Below, piece by piece: positions 49,867 through 59,469 of a stretch of DNA of 64,000 nt. Each line of letters starts with the position of its first letter. The first letter of the stretch is position 1. The stretch lies in the NCBI GenBank assembly GCA_025655595.1, contig JAHXIO010000001.1:434001-498000 (forward strand), in the 5' to 3' direction. Made by a program: the position numbers and the translations under genes. The stretch comes from Candidatus Thiodiazotropha sp. (ex Monitilora ramsayi) (GTDB taxonomy: Bacteria; Pseudomonadota; Gammaproteobacteria; Chromatiales; Chromatiaceae). Below the pieces are notes generated by a model that was not told the DNA's origin, searched no databases, and saw only the letters and a list, made by a program, of their open reading frames with translations.

Positions 49867-49963
49867 CAGGTTCTTTCTGGCAGGTGTTTGATCGTTGCGG
49901 TAACGAACCCTCCATACTTGATCGGGTTCGTTACCGGCAATGTGTAAGCGGATCAGCCCTTTT

Positions 49964-51229
49964 TCACTGATAATGGTCTGGATAGGGCGCCCGGGCCACG
50001 CCGCTCTCCACTGCGGCTCTGGCAACTGCAGCAGAAACTCGTGATCTGAGTCGGGGATCCAGCGGTTTCGGGATGATGTAATCGGGGCCAAAAGTTAGAT
50101 CAGGAAGATCATAGGCATCCAGTACATCCTGTGGAACCTGTTCGTGAGTGAGGTCCTTGAGTGCATTGACGGCAGCAATCTGCATGTCTTCATTGATACG
50201 CGAGGCCCTTACGTCCAGGGCACCGCGGAAAATAAAGGGAAAGCCCAGAACATTATTGACCTGGTTCGGATAGTCGCTGCGTCCAGTGGCCATGATCACA
50301 TCGTCGCGGATACTGGCCACGACTTTGGGACGAATCTCCGGAACCGGATTGGAGAGGGCGAAGACGATGGGTTTCGGCGCCATGCTGGCAAGCATCTCCC
50401 GGTTGACCAGATTGGGCCCGGAGACCCCGATGAAAATATCGCACCCTGCCATGGCATCTTCAAGCGTGCGTTGTTCCGTGTCGGCAGCCACACCCCATTT
50501 GAATGGATTCAGGTCCTTACGCTGCGTATGGATGATTCCCTTGCGGTCGACTACGAAGATATTGTTTCGATGGGCACCCATGCTCGTGAGCAGTCGGACG
50601 ATGGCGATGCCCGCAGCGCCCGCACCCAGGATGGTGACTTTGGCGTCTTCCAGTGTCTTTCCCTGTAGTTCCAGAGCATTGATCAGTCCGGCTGCGGCGA
50701 TAATGGCGGTGCCGTGCTGGTCGTCGTGGAAGACCGGTATGTCGAGCTGCTCGATCAGGGCCTGCTCAATTTCAAAGCAGTGGGGTGCAGCGATATCCTC
50801 CAGGTTAATGCCGCCGAAGGTAGGGGCAATACGCATGACCGTTTCGATGAACTCTTGCGGCCGCTTGGCATTGACCTCGATATCGAAAACGTCGATGTCG
50901 GCGAAGTGTTTGAACAGGACGCCTTTTCCCTCCATGACCGGCTTACTCGCTAACGGACCCACGTTCCCCAGACCGAGGACGGCACTGCCGTCGGTGATTA
51001 CGGCTACCAGGTTTCCCTTGGCGGTGTAACGATAGGCGCTTTCCGAATCCTCGTGGATCTTGCGTACGGGCTCTGCGACACCGGGAGTGTAGGCGAGTGA
51101 GAGATCTCTTTGGGTATGGTTGGGCTTGGTGACATGGATAGCGATCTTGCCCGGTTGCGGTTGCTCGTGATATTCAAGCGAAGCCTGGTTGATTTCGGCA
51201 TCGAGTTCTTCGTCGTGGCAATCGGTCAT
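49964..51229 (-). CDS. NAD(P)-dependent malic enzyme (short form)
   Basis: A 421-residue malic enzyme without the phosphotransacetylase-like C-terminal domain of MaeB (759 residues). The catalytic Tyr lies in LSLAYTPGVAEPV, the lysine in VMEGKGVLFK, metal ligands in HDDQHGTAI, and the Rossmann loop is VTILGAGAAGIAIVRLL. It decarboxylates malate to pyruvate. It sits alone between the PEP-CTERM gene and prs and breaks the usual rplY-prs adjacency. NAD versus NADP preference is not determined. Confidence 0.93.
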   Translation of the reverse strand: MTDCHDEELDAEINQASLEYHEQPQPGKIAIHVTKPNHTQRDLSLAYTPGVAEPVRKIHEDSESAYRYTAKGNLVAVITDGSAVLGLGNVGPLASKPVMEGKGVLFKHFADIDVFDIEVNAKRPQEFIETVMRIAPTFGGINLEDIAAPHCFEIEQALIEQLDIPVFHDDQHGTAIIAAAGLINALELQGKTLEDAKVTILGAGAAGIAIVRLLTSMGAHRNNIFVVDRKGIIHTQRKDLNPFKWGVAADTEQRTLEDAMAGCDIFIGVSGPNLVNREMLASMAPKPIVFALSNPVPEIRPKVVASIRDDVIMATGRSDYPNQVNNVLGFPFIFRGALDVRASRINEDMQIAAVNALKDLTHEQVPQDVLDAYDLPDLTFGPDYIIPKPLDPRLRSRVSAAVARAAVESGVARAPYPDHYQ

Positions 51230-51322
51230 GAATATCCCCGCAAGTCTTGCGTTGTTTCTTGAATGGGCTGGGAGAGACGCCGGCTCGATTGCGGCGTCTG
51301 GATCTATAGAGGCGCTGAAAGC

Positions 51323-52276
51323 TTAGTCGATAAAGAGGGAGCTCACCGACTCCTCGTTACAGACACGCCGCACGGTTTCAGCCAACAGTTCAGCAATGCT
51401 TACCTGGCGTATTTTTTTGCACTGACGTGCATCTTCCGAGAGAGGAATGGTATTGGTGACCACCAATTCGTCCAGTTTCGAGTTAGTCAGGTTGGTAACG
51501 GCAGGCCCGGAGAGAACCGGGTGGGTGCAATACGCTACTACCTTTGCGGCGCCATGCTCTTTCAAGGCATTGGCGGCCTGACAGAGTGTGCCTGCGGTGT
51601 CCACCAGGTCGTCGATGAGGACGCAGCTGCGCTCCTCCACCTTGCCGATGATATGCATCACCTTGGCTTCGTTGGGGCGGGGCCGCCGCTTGTCGATGAT
51701 GGCGAGTTCCGCGTCATCCAGGCGCTTGGCCAGGGCACGGGCACGGACGACGCCGCCGACGTCGGGAGAGACAACCACGATATCCGGGTGTTTCTGCCGC
51801 CAGACATCACCTAGCAGGATAGGGGAGGCGTAGACATTATCCACCGGAATGTCGAAGAAACCCTGAATCTGATCGGCGTGCAGATCGACGGTGAGGACGC
51901 GATCGGCACCTGCAGTGGCGATCATCTTTGCGGCGAGGCGGGCTGTGATGGGTACCCGCGCCGAGCGGGGGCGCCGGTCCTGTCGCGCATAGCCGAAGTA
52001 GGGTATGACCGCCGTGATGCGTTTGGCCGATGACCAACGCATGGCGTCGATCATCACCAACAGTTCCATCAGGTTCTCGTTGGTGGGTGCCGAAGTCGGT
52101 TGTACGATGAAGACATCCCGTCCGCGGACATTTTCATGGATCTCCGCCATGACTTCGCCGTCGCTGAAGCGACCGACCTGCATCTTGCCGAGCGGGAGAT
52201 TGAGGTGAGTGGCGATTTCGCGGGTCAGCTCCGGGTTGGCGTTGCCTGAGAAGACCATCATGGCAGTGGCGGGCAC
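51323..52276 (-). CDS. prs: Ribose-phosphate pyrophosphokinase
   Basis: PRPP synthase of 317 residues (E. coli 315). The ATP-binding stretch [13 protein letters not shown] and the PRPP loop [12 protein letters not shown] are intact. It supplies PRPP for nucleotides, His and Trp. The gene follows tRNA-Gln and ispE in the conserved order. Confidence 0.98.
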   Translation of the reverse strand: MPATAMMVFSGNANPELTREIATHLNLPLGKMQVGRFSDGEVMAEIHENVRGRDVFIVQPTSAPTNENLMELLVMIDAMRWSSAKRITAVIPYFGYARQDRRPRSARVPITARLAAKMIATAGADRVLTVDLHADQIQGFFDIPVDNVYASPILLGDVWRQKHPDIVVVSPDVGGVVRARALAKRLDDAELAIIDKRRPRPNEAKVMHIIGKVEERSCVLIDDLVDTAGTLCQAANALKEHGAAKVVAYCTHPVLSGPAVTNLTNSKLDELVVTNTIPLSEDARQCKKIRQVSIAELLAETVRRVCNEESVSSLFID

Positions 52277-52316
52277 GATCTGATTCCCCTATATCAATGG
52301 GTGGACGGCGATAAAA

Positions 52317-52391
52317 TGGCTGGGGCGGGAGGATTCGAACCTCCGCATGCAGGGATCAAAACCCTGTGCCTTACCGCTTGGCGACGCCCCA
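52317..52391 (-). tRNA. tRNA-Gln (TTG)
   Basis: Reading the minus strand gives a 75-base cloverleaf including encoded GCCA. The acceptor pairs TGGGGCG/CGCCCCA, the anticodon arm CAGGG-TTTTGAT-CCCTG gives anticodon TTG, and the T-loop is TTCGAAT. It is in its conserved position between ispE and prs. Confidence 0.97.
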
Positions 52392-52394
52392 AAT

Positions 52395-53243
52395 TTAATG
52401 CTCATCTTGCTGGAGTCTATCCAGCAGCGGGGAACGGTTGATACCCCGCGCAACAAAACCTTTCAGGCTGTCCGGCAGTTTCTTTAGTGCCGTCCGGGCC
52501 TGTTGTTCGTCGGCAAAGGCGGCGAAGACACAGGCGCCGGTCCCTGTCAGTCGGGCAACGGCATGCTGGTTCAGCCAGTCCAATGCTTCAGCCACCTCGG
52601 GATGGCGTCGGCGAACTACGGGCAGGCAGTCATTGCGGCTGTCGCCCTCGAGAAAGTCGCGTATTTTGATCCGGGGTGAGTGGCGTGTCAAATCAGGTTG
52701 AGCAAAGACTTCCGCAGTTGAGACGTGGCAGTCGGGTATCAGCACCAGGTACCAGAATAGAGATGGTTCAATATCGACGAATTGCTCACCTACGCCTTCG
52801 GCCCAGGCGGCTTGTCCGTGGATGAATATCGGCACGTCTGCACCGAGTTGCAGGCCGATCGATTGCAGCTCTCCGGCTTCCAGACCGCAACCCCAGAGCA
52901 GATTGAGTGCGACGAGTGTGGTGGCGGCATCGGAGCTTCCGCCGCCAAGGCCGCCGCCCATGGGAAGATGCTTGCGGAGTTCGATCCCTATCCCTCTTTC
53001 GATTCCGCATGCCTGTTGCAGGGCAACCGCGGCGCGGTGGCAGAGATCCGATTTCTGTGGAACACCCTGAATTGGATTGATCAGGTGGATTTCATTGTCG
53101 TCCCGGTGATGAAACAACAACTCATCATAGATATCGAGGAACTGAAAGACTGTCTGTAAGGAGTGATACCCGTCAGGCCGTTTCCCCGTGATTCTCAGCA
53201 TCAGGTTGAGTTTGGCCGGTGCCGGCCAGGTGGGTGGTGGCAT
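52395..53243 (-). CDS. ispE: 4-diphosphocytidyl-2-C-methyl-D-erythritol kinase
   Basis: GHMP kinase of 282 residues in the MEP isoprenoid pathway. The ATP loop LPMGGGLGGGSSDAATTL, the N-terminal PAPAKLNLMLRITGKRPDGYH and the C-terminal ARLTGTGACVFAAF are all family signatures. It starts 6 bases after the TPR-protein stop; lolB is missing from between them. Confidence 0.97.
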   Translation of the reverse strand: MPPPTWPAPAKLNLMLRITGKRPDGYHSLQTVFQFLDIYDELLFHHRDDNEIHLINPIQGVPQKSDLCHRAAVALQQACGIERGIGIELRKHLPMGGGLGGGSSDAATTLVALNLLWGCGLEAGELQSIGLQLGADVPIFIHGQAAWAEGVGEQFVDIEPSLFWYLVLIPDCHVSTAEVFAQPDLTRHSPRIKIRDFLEGDSRNDCLPVVRRRHPEVAEALDWLNQHAVARLTGTGACVFAAFADEQQARTALKKLPDSLKGFVARGINRSPLLDRLQQDEH

Positions 53244-53249
53244 TCGTCT

Positions 53250-54983
53250 TCAGTTTTCCACGCCAAGTCGCTGCATCACGGGTAGAATGAACCGATTGTC
53301 CGGCTCTCTGTCGGTGGCTGCTTTCCATACCGACCTGGCTTGGTCTCTCTGACCAAGTTGCCATAAAACCTCACCCAGGTGTGATGCGATCTCGGCATCC
53401 TGGCTGAGCGCTGCAGCCTGCTCAAGATAATCGAGGGCTTTTTGCAGGTTTCCCATGCGGAATTCAACCCAGCCCAGGCTATCAAGAATGGCTGGGTTGT
53501 TGGGTTTCATCGCATTGGCTCTTTCAATATAGCCTTTGGCTTCGGCCAGTCGGTCGGTTTTATCAGCCAGGGTGTATCCCAGGGCATTCAGAGCGTCTGC
53601 GTGGTCGGGTTGAGTAGTAAGGATTTTTCGAAGATCTCTCTCAAGCAGGTCCACGCGATTCATGTCGGCGGCATTGAGGCCGCGAGCATAGAGCAGCTCC
53701 GTATTGTCCTCAAACAGCTCCATCGCCTTTGTATAGACTTCGTGGGCGGCATCATATTCCTGGTGTTCACGCAGGAGTTCCGCCTCGATCAAGTAGAATT
53801 TCAGGTGGTGGTGTGACTGGTTCACGCGCAACCGCTGCAGGATCTCCCTGGCTTCATCGAGGCTGCCGCTGTCGGCCAGTATCTTGGCGATACGTACTTG
53901 TGCATCTGCCTGTTTGTCCCCTTCCACGCGGCTGTACCAGTCGAGGGCGTTTTCCCAGGCTTTCTGCTCTTCGGAAATAACGCCAAGATAGTAGCTTGCC
54001 TCGTTGTTACGTTGGCGACGATCCACGAGCTTCGTCAGGTGGCCTTTTGCATCTTCCAATCTCTCCAGTTGTAAGGAAAGGATGCCAAGAGCGTAGAGTG
54101 TGTCTGGGTTTTCCGGTTGTTGTTCATACAGGATCTGGTATTGAGCGAGAGCCCTCTCCGTATCATTCAGGTCAACCAGGGTTCTGGCGTAGGCATTACG
54201 CAGCGTCGTATTGTCGGGGAAAGTCTTGACCGCCTCCGCCAGGAATTCGATACCTTCCTCTCTTTTGTTCGAGGCGATCAATGCATGAGCTTTGAGGATT
54301 AAGGCATTCGTAGCCTTTGGGTCAAGTCGTAGTGAGCGGTCGACATACTCCAGCGCAAGATTCATCTGTTTGGCCCGGCTGGCAGTGAGTGCAAGCGCGT
54401 ATAGGGCGTCCGGGTTGTTACTCTCAGTCGGAATCAATTGCTGCATGATGGCCAGGGCTTGTGGGGCGGATGCGGCCTTTTCCGATATCGCCGCTGCCTG
54501 CAGATAGCCCGATTGCCCGTTATTGTTGGCGATATCCACTACGCGTTGCAGATGTCTGATGGTGGCTGGCAGGTTTTGCAGTCGTGTGTTGAGAATTGCT
54601 GAAATCTGATGGGCTTTGAGGGAGTTCGGTGCGATTTCGACCCAAAGCTGGGCGCCCTTAAGGGCCTGCTGGGGACGGTTGGCTTGCAGCCCGAGACTGG
54701 TTGCTCTCTCCGCTGATGTGGGGCTGCGTGTCTCCAGGGCGGCTTTGTAAGCGTAGTCGAACGCCAGATCGGACTCTCCCCGTTGTGCTGCAATTTCACT
54801 GGCTAGTGTGTTGTAGATGAGAGTTGGTGAGGCGCCTCCGACCGATTTTTTTTCAGTTGGTACCTGCTCGATGATGGTGTTGTCGGCGCTGTTGTCTTCT
54901 GGTCTCGTGTCATATGGTTGAGACGCACAGCCGCTGAGTAAAATGATAAGCGCCGTTAGGGCTGGGAAAAGGGTCAGTTTCAT
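53250..54983 (-). CDS. TPR-repeat lipoprotein
   Basis: A 577-residue protein with a lipoprotein signal (LLSGC, lipidated Cys about 19) followed by about a dozen TPR-like repeats over the rest of its length. It corresponds in position and size to the TPR protein found upstream of lolB-ispE in Pseudomonas (PA4667-type). TPR proteins mediate protein-protein contacts; the outer-membrane partner is unknown. Confidence 0.85.
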   Translation of the reverse strand: MKLTLFPALTALIILLSGCASQPYDTRPEDNSADNTIIEQVPTEKKSVGGASPTLIYNTLASEIAAQRGESDLAFDYAYKAALETRSPTSAERATSLGLQANRPQQALKGAQLWVEIAPNSLKAHQISAILNTRLQNLPATIRHLQRVVDIANNNGQSGYLQAAAISEKAASAPQALAIMQQLIPTESNNPDALYALALTASRAKQMNLALEYVDRSLRLDPKATNALILKAHALIASNKREEGIEFLAEAVKTFPDNTTLRNAYARTLVDLNDTERALAQYQILYEQQPENPDTLYALGILSLQLERLEDAKGHLTKLVDRRQRNNEASYYLGVISEEQKAWENALDWYSRVEGDKQADAQVRIAKILADSGSLDEAREILQRLRVNQSHHHLKFYLIEAELLREHQEYDAAHEVYTKAMELFEDNTELLYARGLNAADMNRVDLLERDLRKILTTQPDHADALNALGYTLADKTDRLAEAKGYIERANAMKPNNPAILDSLGWVEFRMGNLQKALDYLEQAAALSQDAEIASHLGEVLWQLGQRDQARSVWKAATDREPDNRFILPVMQRLGVEN

Positions 54984-55146
54984 CGATTCTTTGCGAAATT
55001 TCAGTGAGGCTCTAGTAAAGAGGTAAATGGTCGGGGCTGCAAGTCCTGAAAACGCTTTTTGATCGCTTCCGCATCAAATTTTTGTGTTGGGGATGGCCCT
55101 ATTTGAAGGTTCTAAGGTTAGACAGGAAATTGTTCCTGTTGTTGTA

Positions 55147-55175
55147 TTGACTTTGGCGAGACGAGGCGTCAGAAT
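55147..55175 (+). promoter_or_regulatory. tRNA-operon promoter with GC-rich discriminator
   Basis: TTGACT (55147-55152) and CAGAAT (55170-55175) are separated by exactly 17 bases. The next bases (GCCCGGC) are GC-rich, as in stringently controlled stable-RNA promoters. The tRNA-Tyr start lies 16 bases further on. Likely the promoter of the tRNA-tuf transcript. Confidence 0.7.
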
Positions 55176-55190
55176 GCCCGGCTCTCGCTT

Positions 55191-55275
55191 GGAGGGGTTC
55201 CCGAGTGGCCAAAGGGATCAGACTGTAAATCTGACGGCTCCGCCTTCGGAGGTTCGAATCCTCCCCCCTCCACCA
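55191..55275 (+). tRNA. tRNA-Tyr (GTA)
   Basis: An 85-base class II tRNA with long variable arm and encoded CCA. The acceptor GGAGGGG pairs with CCCCTCC, and the anticodon loop CTGTAAA gives GTA. First of three tRNAs ahead of tuf, as in E. coli tyrU-glyT-thrT-tufB. Confidence 0.97.
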
Positions 55276-55507
55276 GGTGAAGTCGGGAAAACGGTCAAAA
55301 AGATCGTTAGGCCCGATGAGACTTTCTCGCTGTACAGCGGGAGAGGAGGCGAGCCGATAAGAGGTTCGACGATGCCGCTGAAAACGGTATCGAATATCGC
55401 GACGAACGCGATGGTCTGGAGGATGGATTGTCAGGCGCCATTGGTGCTCCCCTCCAGGCAGGTTTTGGTTATTAGCGGTTGTGGTGAGCGAAACGTCGCT
55501 TGGCTGC

Positions 55508-55581
55508 GCGGGTGTAGTTCAATGGTAGAACTTCAGCCTTCCAAGCTGAATACGTGGGTTCGATTCCCATCACCCGCTCCA
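55508..55581 (+). tRNA. tRNA-Gly (TCC)
   Basis: A 74-base cloverleaf with encoded CCA. The acceptor GCGGGTG pairs with CACCCGC, and the anticodon loop CTTCCAA gives TCC. The T-arm has TTCGATT. Confidence 0.97.
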
Positions 55582-55616
55582 AATGATCCGCGCTATATAT
55601 ATAGTAGCGGGTAGTG

Positions 55617-55646
55617 ACGGCGGTACTGTGAGCGCGGTACCGCCGT
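55617..55646 (+). other. Hairpin between tRNA-Gly and tRNA-Thr
   Basis: A perfect 10-bp stem ACGGCGGTAC/GTACCGCCGT with a 10-base loop, followed by TTGTTG, sits in the spacer. It may be an RNase processing signal or a partial terminator that tunes tuf expression; a short TATATATA palindrome precedes it. Confidence 0.5.
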
Positions 55647-55703
55647 TTGTTGTGATCCCGGCGGGCAGGTACCGATGGGTACAAGGGATTGATGGCGAAT
55701 TTC

Positions 55704-55779
55704 GCCCAGATAGCTCAGTTGGTAGAGCACACCCTTGGTAAGGGTGAGGTCGGCAGTTCAAATCTGCTTCTGGGCTCCA
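55704..55779 (+). tRNA. tRNA-Thr (GGT)
   Basis: A 76-base cloverleaf with encoded CCA. The acceptor GCCCAGA pairs with TCTGGGC, and the anticodon loop TTGGTAA gives GGT. Located directly before tuf. Confidence 0.97.
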
Positions 55780-55844
55780 TTTGACAACGGCGTGCGGAAG
55801 CGCGCGAATTTATCTTTATGCAATAGAGCACCTGGAGAATACTC

Positions 55845-57035
55845 ATGTCCAAGGAAAAATTCGAACGCACAAAGCCGCATGTCAATGTGGGCACGATTGG
55901 TCACGTAGACCACGGCAAGACCACGCTGACAGCGGCCATCACCACGGTACAAGCTTCCAAGTTTGGCGGCGAGCAGCGTGCCTTTGACCAGATTGACAAC
56001 GCCCCGGAAGAGCGTGAGCGTGGTATTACCATCGCGACCTCTCACGTGGAATACGAGTCAGATACCCGCCACTATGCCCATGTGGATTGCCCGGGCCATG
56101 CGGACTACGTCAAGAACATGATCACGGGTGCGGCGCAGATGGACGGTGCGATCCTGGTGGTATCGGCGGCGGACGGCCCCATGCCTCAGACCCGTGAGCA
56201 CATCCTGCTGTCGCGTCAGGTCGGCGTACCCTACATCGTGGTCTACCTGAACAAGGCGGACATGGTGGACGACGAAGAGCTGCTGGAGCTGGTGGAGATG
56301 GAAGTGCGCGAGCTGCTCGACAGCTACGAATTTCCGGGAGACGACACCCCGATCATCACGGGTTCGGCGCTGAAAGCGCTCGAGGGCGACACCTCCGAGA
56401 TCGGCAGTCAGTCGATCGACAAGCTGGTCGAGGCGCTGGACACTTACATTCCTGAGCCTGAGCGTGCGGTAGACGGCGCGTTCCTGATGCCGATCGAGGA
56501 CGTGTTCTCGATCTCCGGTCGCGGCACCGTAGTCACCGGTCGTGTAGAGCGCGGCGTGATCAAAGTGGGTGAAGAGATCGAGATTGTCGGCATCAAAGAG
56601 ACCACCAAGACCACCTGTACGGGTGTAGAGATGTTCCGCAAGCTGCTGGACCAGGGCGAAGCGGGCGACAACGTCGGTGTGCTGTTGCGTGGAACCAAGC
56701 GTGACGAAGTGGAGCGTGGTCAGGTACTGGCGCATCCGGGCAGCATTACCCCGCACACCCATTTTGAGTGTGAAGTGTACGTACTGAGCAAGGAAGAGGG
56801 TGGCCGTCATACGCCGTTCTTCAGCAACTACCGTCCGCAGTTCTACTTCCGTACGACGGACGTGACCGGCGCCTGTGACCTGCCTGAGGGCGTGGAGATG
56901 GTGATGCCGGGTGACAACGTGAAGATGGTCGTGAAGTTGATTGCGCCGATCGCGATGGAAGAGGGTCTTCGATTTGCGATCCGCGAAGGCGGCCGGACCG
57001 TGGGTGCCGGTGTGGTATCCAAAATTATCGAGTAA
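55845..57035 (+). CDS. tuf: Elongation factor Tu
   Basis: EF-Tu of 396 residues with the GTPase motifs [10 protein letters not shown] (G1), [12 protein letters not shown] (G3) and [10 protein letters not shown] (G4) and intact domains 2 and 3. It delivers aminoacyl-tRNA to the ribosome. It follows three tRNAs, as tufB does in E. coli; a TTGACA at 55781-55786 in the spacer might add a local promoter, but no good -10 follows. A second tuf copy in the str operon would be expected elsewhere. Confidence 0.98.
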   Translation: MSKEKFERTKPHVNVGTIGHVDHGKTTLTAAITTVQASKFGGEQRAFDQIDNAPEERERGITIATSHVEYESDTRHYAHVDCPGHADYVKNMITGAAQMDGAILVVSAADGPMPQTREHILLSRQVGVPYIVVYLNKADMVDDEELLELVEMEVRELLDSYEFPGDDTPIITGSALKALEGDTSEIGSQSIDKLVEALDTYIPEPERAVDGAFLMPIEDVFSISGRGTVVTGRVERGVIKVGEEIEIVGIKETTKTTCTGVEMFRKLLDQGEAGDNVGVLLRGTKRDEVERGQVLAHPGSITPHTHFECEVYVLSKEEGGRHTPFFSNYRPQFYFRTTDVTGACDLPEGVEMVMPGDNVKMVVKLIAPIAMEEGLRFAIREGGRTVGAGVVSKIIE

Positions 57036-57052
57036 TCGATTAGTAGAGTAGG

Positions 57053-57086
57053 CGGGGCGTGGTCTTTGGGCCGCTCCCCGTTTTAA
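57053..57086 (+). terminator. Terminator between tuf and tRNA-Trp
   Basis: CGGGG and CCCCG (57053-57057 with 57076-57080) with inner pairs GTGGTC/GGCCGC form a long stem with one mismatch and a TTTG loop, followed by TTTT. Read-through to tRNA-Trp and secE is possible. Confidence 0.7.
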
Positions 57087-57092
57087 CGTTTT

Positions 57093-57168
57093 AGGCCAAT
57101 AGCTCAATTGGTAGAGCAGCGGTCTCCAAAACCGCAGGTTGGGGGTTCGATTCCCTCTTGGCCTGCCA
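57093..57168 (+). tRNA. tRNA-Trp (CCA)
   Basis: A 76-base cloverleaf with encoded CCA. The acceptor AGGCCAA pairs with TTGGCCT, and the anticodon loop CTCCAAA gives CCA. It sits just before secE, its usual position in gammaproteobacteria. Confidence 0.97.
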
Positions 57169-57190
57169 TTTAATTCGGCATGCAGAACAT

Positions 57191-57565
57191 ATGAGTGCGA
57201 ATTCCCAGGTAGAGGCGTCCAGTTTCGATACCGTCAAGCTTTTGTTGGCTGTGGCGATCGTGGTGGGCGCAATTCTCGGCTTCTATTTTCTAGATGCCTA
57301 TTCGCAGTTGCTGCGTGTGCTCGGCTTGCTGGCAATGGTGGGGCTTGCTGCCTTTATTGTCTACCAGACAGCGGTGGGTCGCACAGTTTGGGATTTTGCC
57401 TCGGCCGCCAAAGTCGAAGTGCGTAAGGTAGTGTGGCCGGGTCGCCAAGAAACGGTGCAGACTACGCTGATCGTGTTTGTCATGGTGCTGATCATGGGTG
57501 TCGTGCTCTGGTTGTTCGATATGATGCTGGGCGCGATTCTCAAGGCGCTGACCGGAACGGGGTAA
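57191..57565 (+). CDS. secE: Preprotein translocase subunit SecE
   Basis: A 124-residue three-helix SecE of the E. coli type (127). Hydrophobic segments lie at about 16-34, 40-58 and 95-117, and the conserved cytosolic VEVRKVVWPGRQETVQTT precedes the last helix. It stabilises SecY. The ATG at 57191 is chosen because an 11-codon upstream extension would run back into the tRNA-Trp end. Confidence 0.95.
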   Translation: MSANSQVEASSFDTVKLLLAVAIVVGAILGFYFLDAYSQLLRVLGLLAMVGLAAFIVYQTAVGRTVWDFASAAKVEVRKVVWPGRQETVQTTLIVFVMVLIMGVVLWLFDMMLGAILKALTGTG

Positions 57566-57574
57566 GGAGACGAT

Positions 57575-58108
57575 ATGGCAATGCGTTGGTATGTGGTGCA
57601 CGCCTATTCCGGCTTCGAATCGCAGGTTCAGCGGTCGTTGAAGGAACGCATCGAGCGTTATGGCATGCAGGATAAATTTGGTGAAATCCTGGTGCCGACC
57701 GAGGAAGTGGTCGAGATGCGCGCTGGGCAGCAGCGACGTAGCGAACGGAAGTTTTTTCCGGGTTATGTGCTGGTGCAGATGGAGATGACCGACGATACCT
57801 GGCACCTGGTCAAGGATGTACCCAAAGTGATGGGTTTTATCGGTGGTACCGGTGATCGTCCCGCGCCGATTTCCAATAAGGAAGCGGAAGCGATCCTGCA
57901 TCGTATGCAGGAGGGTGTCGAAAAGCCGCGTCCGAAGGTGCTTTTCGAGCCAGGCGAGGTGGTTCGGGTGACCGATGGTCCGTTCAACGACTTCACGGGT
58001 GTGGTCGAAGAGGTGGATTACGACAAGAGCCGCCTCAAGGTGTCGGTGCTTATTTTTGGCCGTTCCACGCCGGTGGATCTCGAGTTCGGCCAGGTAGAGA
58101 AGGGCTGA
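57575..58108 (+). CDS. nusG: Transcription termination/antitermination factor NusG
   Basis: A 177-residue NusG with the N-terminal NGN domain ([15 protein letters not shown] ... [12 protein letters not shown]) and the C-terminal KOW domain ([25 protein letters not shown]). It links RNA polymerase with Rho or ribosomal S10. AAGGAGA lies just upstream of the ATG, 9 bases after secE. Confidence 0.98.
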   Translation: MAMRWYVVHAYSGFESQVQRSLKERIERYGMQDKFGEILVPTEEVVEMRAGQQRRSERKFFPGYVLVQMEMTDDTWHLVKDVPKVMGFIGGTGDRPAPISNKEAEAILHRMQEGVEKPRPKVLFEPGEVVRVTDGPFNDFTGVVEEVDYDKSRLKVSVLIFGRSTPVDLEFGQVEKG

Positions 58109-58157
58109 CGCCCGGAACAAGATCTAAGGTATCGGGTCTATTGGGTTGTGCCGGCGA

Positions 58158-58261
58158 TGAGCTGACCGGAAAAACCGACCTCCCATACCGATCAGCTCAA
58201 TACTTAACTCGGGGAGTCCTGGTGAGAGTCCAGCGCGCTTGTACCCGACTGAGAGGAAAAC
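58158..58261 (+). promoter_or_regulatory. rplK leader, candidate L1-binding region
   Basis: The nusG-rplK gap contains a stem TGAGCTGA/TCAGCTCA (58158-58165 with 58192-58199) and, close to the rplK start, a small hairpin CTGG-TGAGAGT-CCAG (58219-58233). In many bacteria L1 binds a structured site in the L11 leader to repress rplKA. The position fits; the exact L1 site is not proven. Confidence 0.4.
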
Positions 58262-58696
58262 ATGGCTAAAAAAATCATGGCTTACATCAAGCTTCAGGTG
58301 AAGGCTGGTGAAGCTAATCCAAGTCCCCCTGTGGGCCCTGCGTTGGGTCAGCACGGTGTGAATATCATGGAGTTCTGCAAGGCGTTTAACGCCAAGACCC
58401 AAAGTGTAGAGAAGGGTCTGCCGATTCCTGTGGTGATTACGGTCTATAATGATCGTTCCTTCACTTTCATTACCAAGACACCTCCGGCCTCAGTGCTTTT
58501 AAAGAAGGCGATGGGTCTCCCGAAAGGCAGTTCTACACCGAATACGGTCAAGGTCGGTACTGTCACCCGTGCTCAGTTGGAAGAGATCGCCAACATCAAG
58601 ATGCCGGACCTGACCGCGGCCGATATGGATGCGGCGGTTCGCACCATTGCGGGGAGCGCCCGTCAGATGGGTCTTGATGTCGAGGGGGTGGAGTAA
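58262..58696 (+). CDS. rplK: 50S ribosomal protein L11
   Basis: A 144-residue L11 (E. coli 142) starting with [38 protein letters not shown]. It forms the GTPase-associated stalk base and is needed for RelA activation. rplA follows after 3 bases. Confidence 0.98.
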   Translation: MAKKIMAYIKLQVKAGEANPSPPVGPALGQHGVNIMEFCKAFNAKTQSVEKGLPIPVVITVYNDRSFTFITKTPPASVLLKKAMGLPKGSSTPNTVKVGTVTRAQLEEIANIKMPDLTAADMDAAVRTIAGSARQMGLDVEGVE

Positions 58697-58699
58697 GTC

Positions 58700-59395
58700 A
58701 TGGCCAAGTTAAGTAAACGTGCAAAAGTGATTCGTGAAAAAGTCGAGTCTGGTAAGGCCTATGATGCTGCCGAAGCCTTCGGCCTTTTGAAGGAGGTATC
58801 CTCTGTCAAATTTAACGAGGCTGTTGATGTGAGCGTCAATCTGGGTATCGACGCCCGGAAATCCGATCAGGTGGTACGCGGTGCATCGGTTCTGCCTCAC
58901 GGTATTGGTAAGACGGTACGGGTTGCTGTCTTCACTCAAGGCGCCAACGCTGATGTGGCGAAAGAGGCGGGTGCGGATATCGTTGGATTCGAGGATCTGG
59001 CTGAAGAGATCAAGGGTGGCAAGATGGATTTTGACGTTGTGGTCGCCACGCCTGATGCGATGAGGGTCGTCGGACAGCTTGGGCAGATTCTTGGCCCCCG
59101 GGGTCTGATGCCCAATCCGAAAGTGGGTACTGTGACGCCGAATGTGGCCGAGGCAGTACAGAATGCCAAGGCCGGCCAGGTGCGCTACCGCACCGATAAG
59201 GCGGGTATCATCCACTGTACTATTGGTAAGGTAGACTTTGAGCCGCAGAAACTGAAAGAGAACCTTGAATCTCTGCTGGCCGCCCTGGTCAAGGCCAAGC
59301 CAAGCTCTGCAAAGGGTGTCTATCTGAAAAAGGTGACAGTTTCATCGACCATGGGTCCGGGGCTGGTTTTGGATCAGTCCTCCCTGGCCGTTTAA
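58700..59395 (+). CDS. rplA: 50S ribosomal protein L1
   Basis: A 231-residue L1 with the family stretches [20 protein letters not shown] and [20 protein letters not shown]-like (residues about 117-138). L1 forms the L1 stalk and autoregulates rplKA. It ends 248 bases before rplJ. Confidence 0.98.
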   Translation: MAKLSKRAKVIREKVESGKAYDAAEAFGLLKEVSSVKFNEAVDVSVNLGIDARKSDQVVRGASVLPHGIGKTVRVAVFTQGANADVAKEAGADIVGFEDLAEEIKGGKMDFDVVVATPDAMRVVGQLGQILGPRGLMPNPKVGTVTPNVAEAVQNAKAGQVRYRTDKAGIIHCTIGKVDFEPQKLKENLESLLAALVKAKPSSAKGVYLKKVTVSSTMGPGLVLDQSSLAV

Positions 59396-59405
59396 TTTAG
59401 AGATT

Positions 59406-59435
59406 CTGCCGTTGGTGATTTGTCATCAATGGCAG
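59406..59435 (+). other. Hairpin between rplA and rplJ
   Basis: A 13-bp stem from CTGCCGTTGGTGA and TCATCAATGGCAG (two G-T pairs) with a TTTG loop. No T run follows, so it is more likely a processing or leader hairpin than a terminator. Confidence 0.6.
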
Positions 59436-59469
59436 CAAAGCGAACTTTGGGGTGCCGGATTTTCGGCGC

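Noticed and set aside
55276-55507. A hidden gene in the tRNA-Tyr/tRNA-Gly spacer
   Set aside because: No frame with credible start and composition; only small hairpins are seen.
56058-57107. A long open frame on the minus strand opposite tuf
   Set aside because: It is a codon-bias shadow of the highly biased tuf gene; its translation has no family features.
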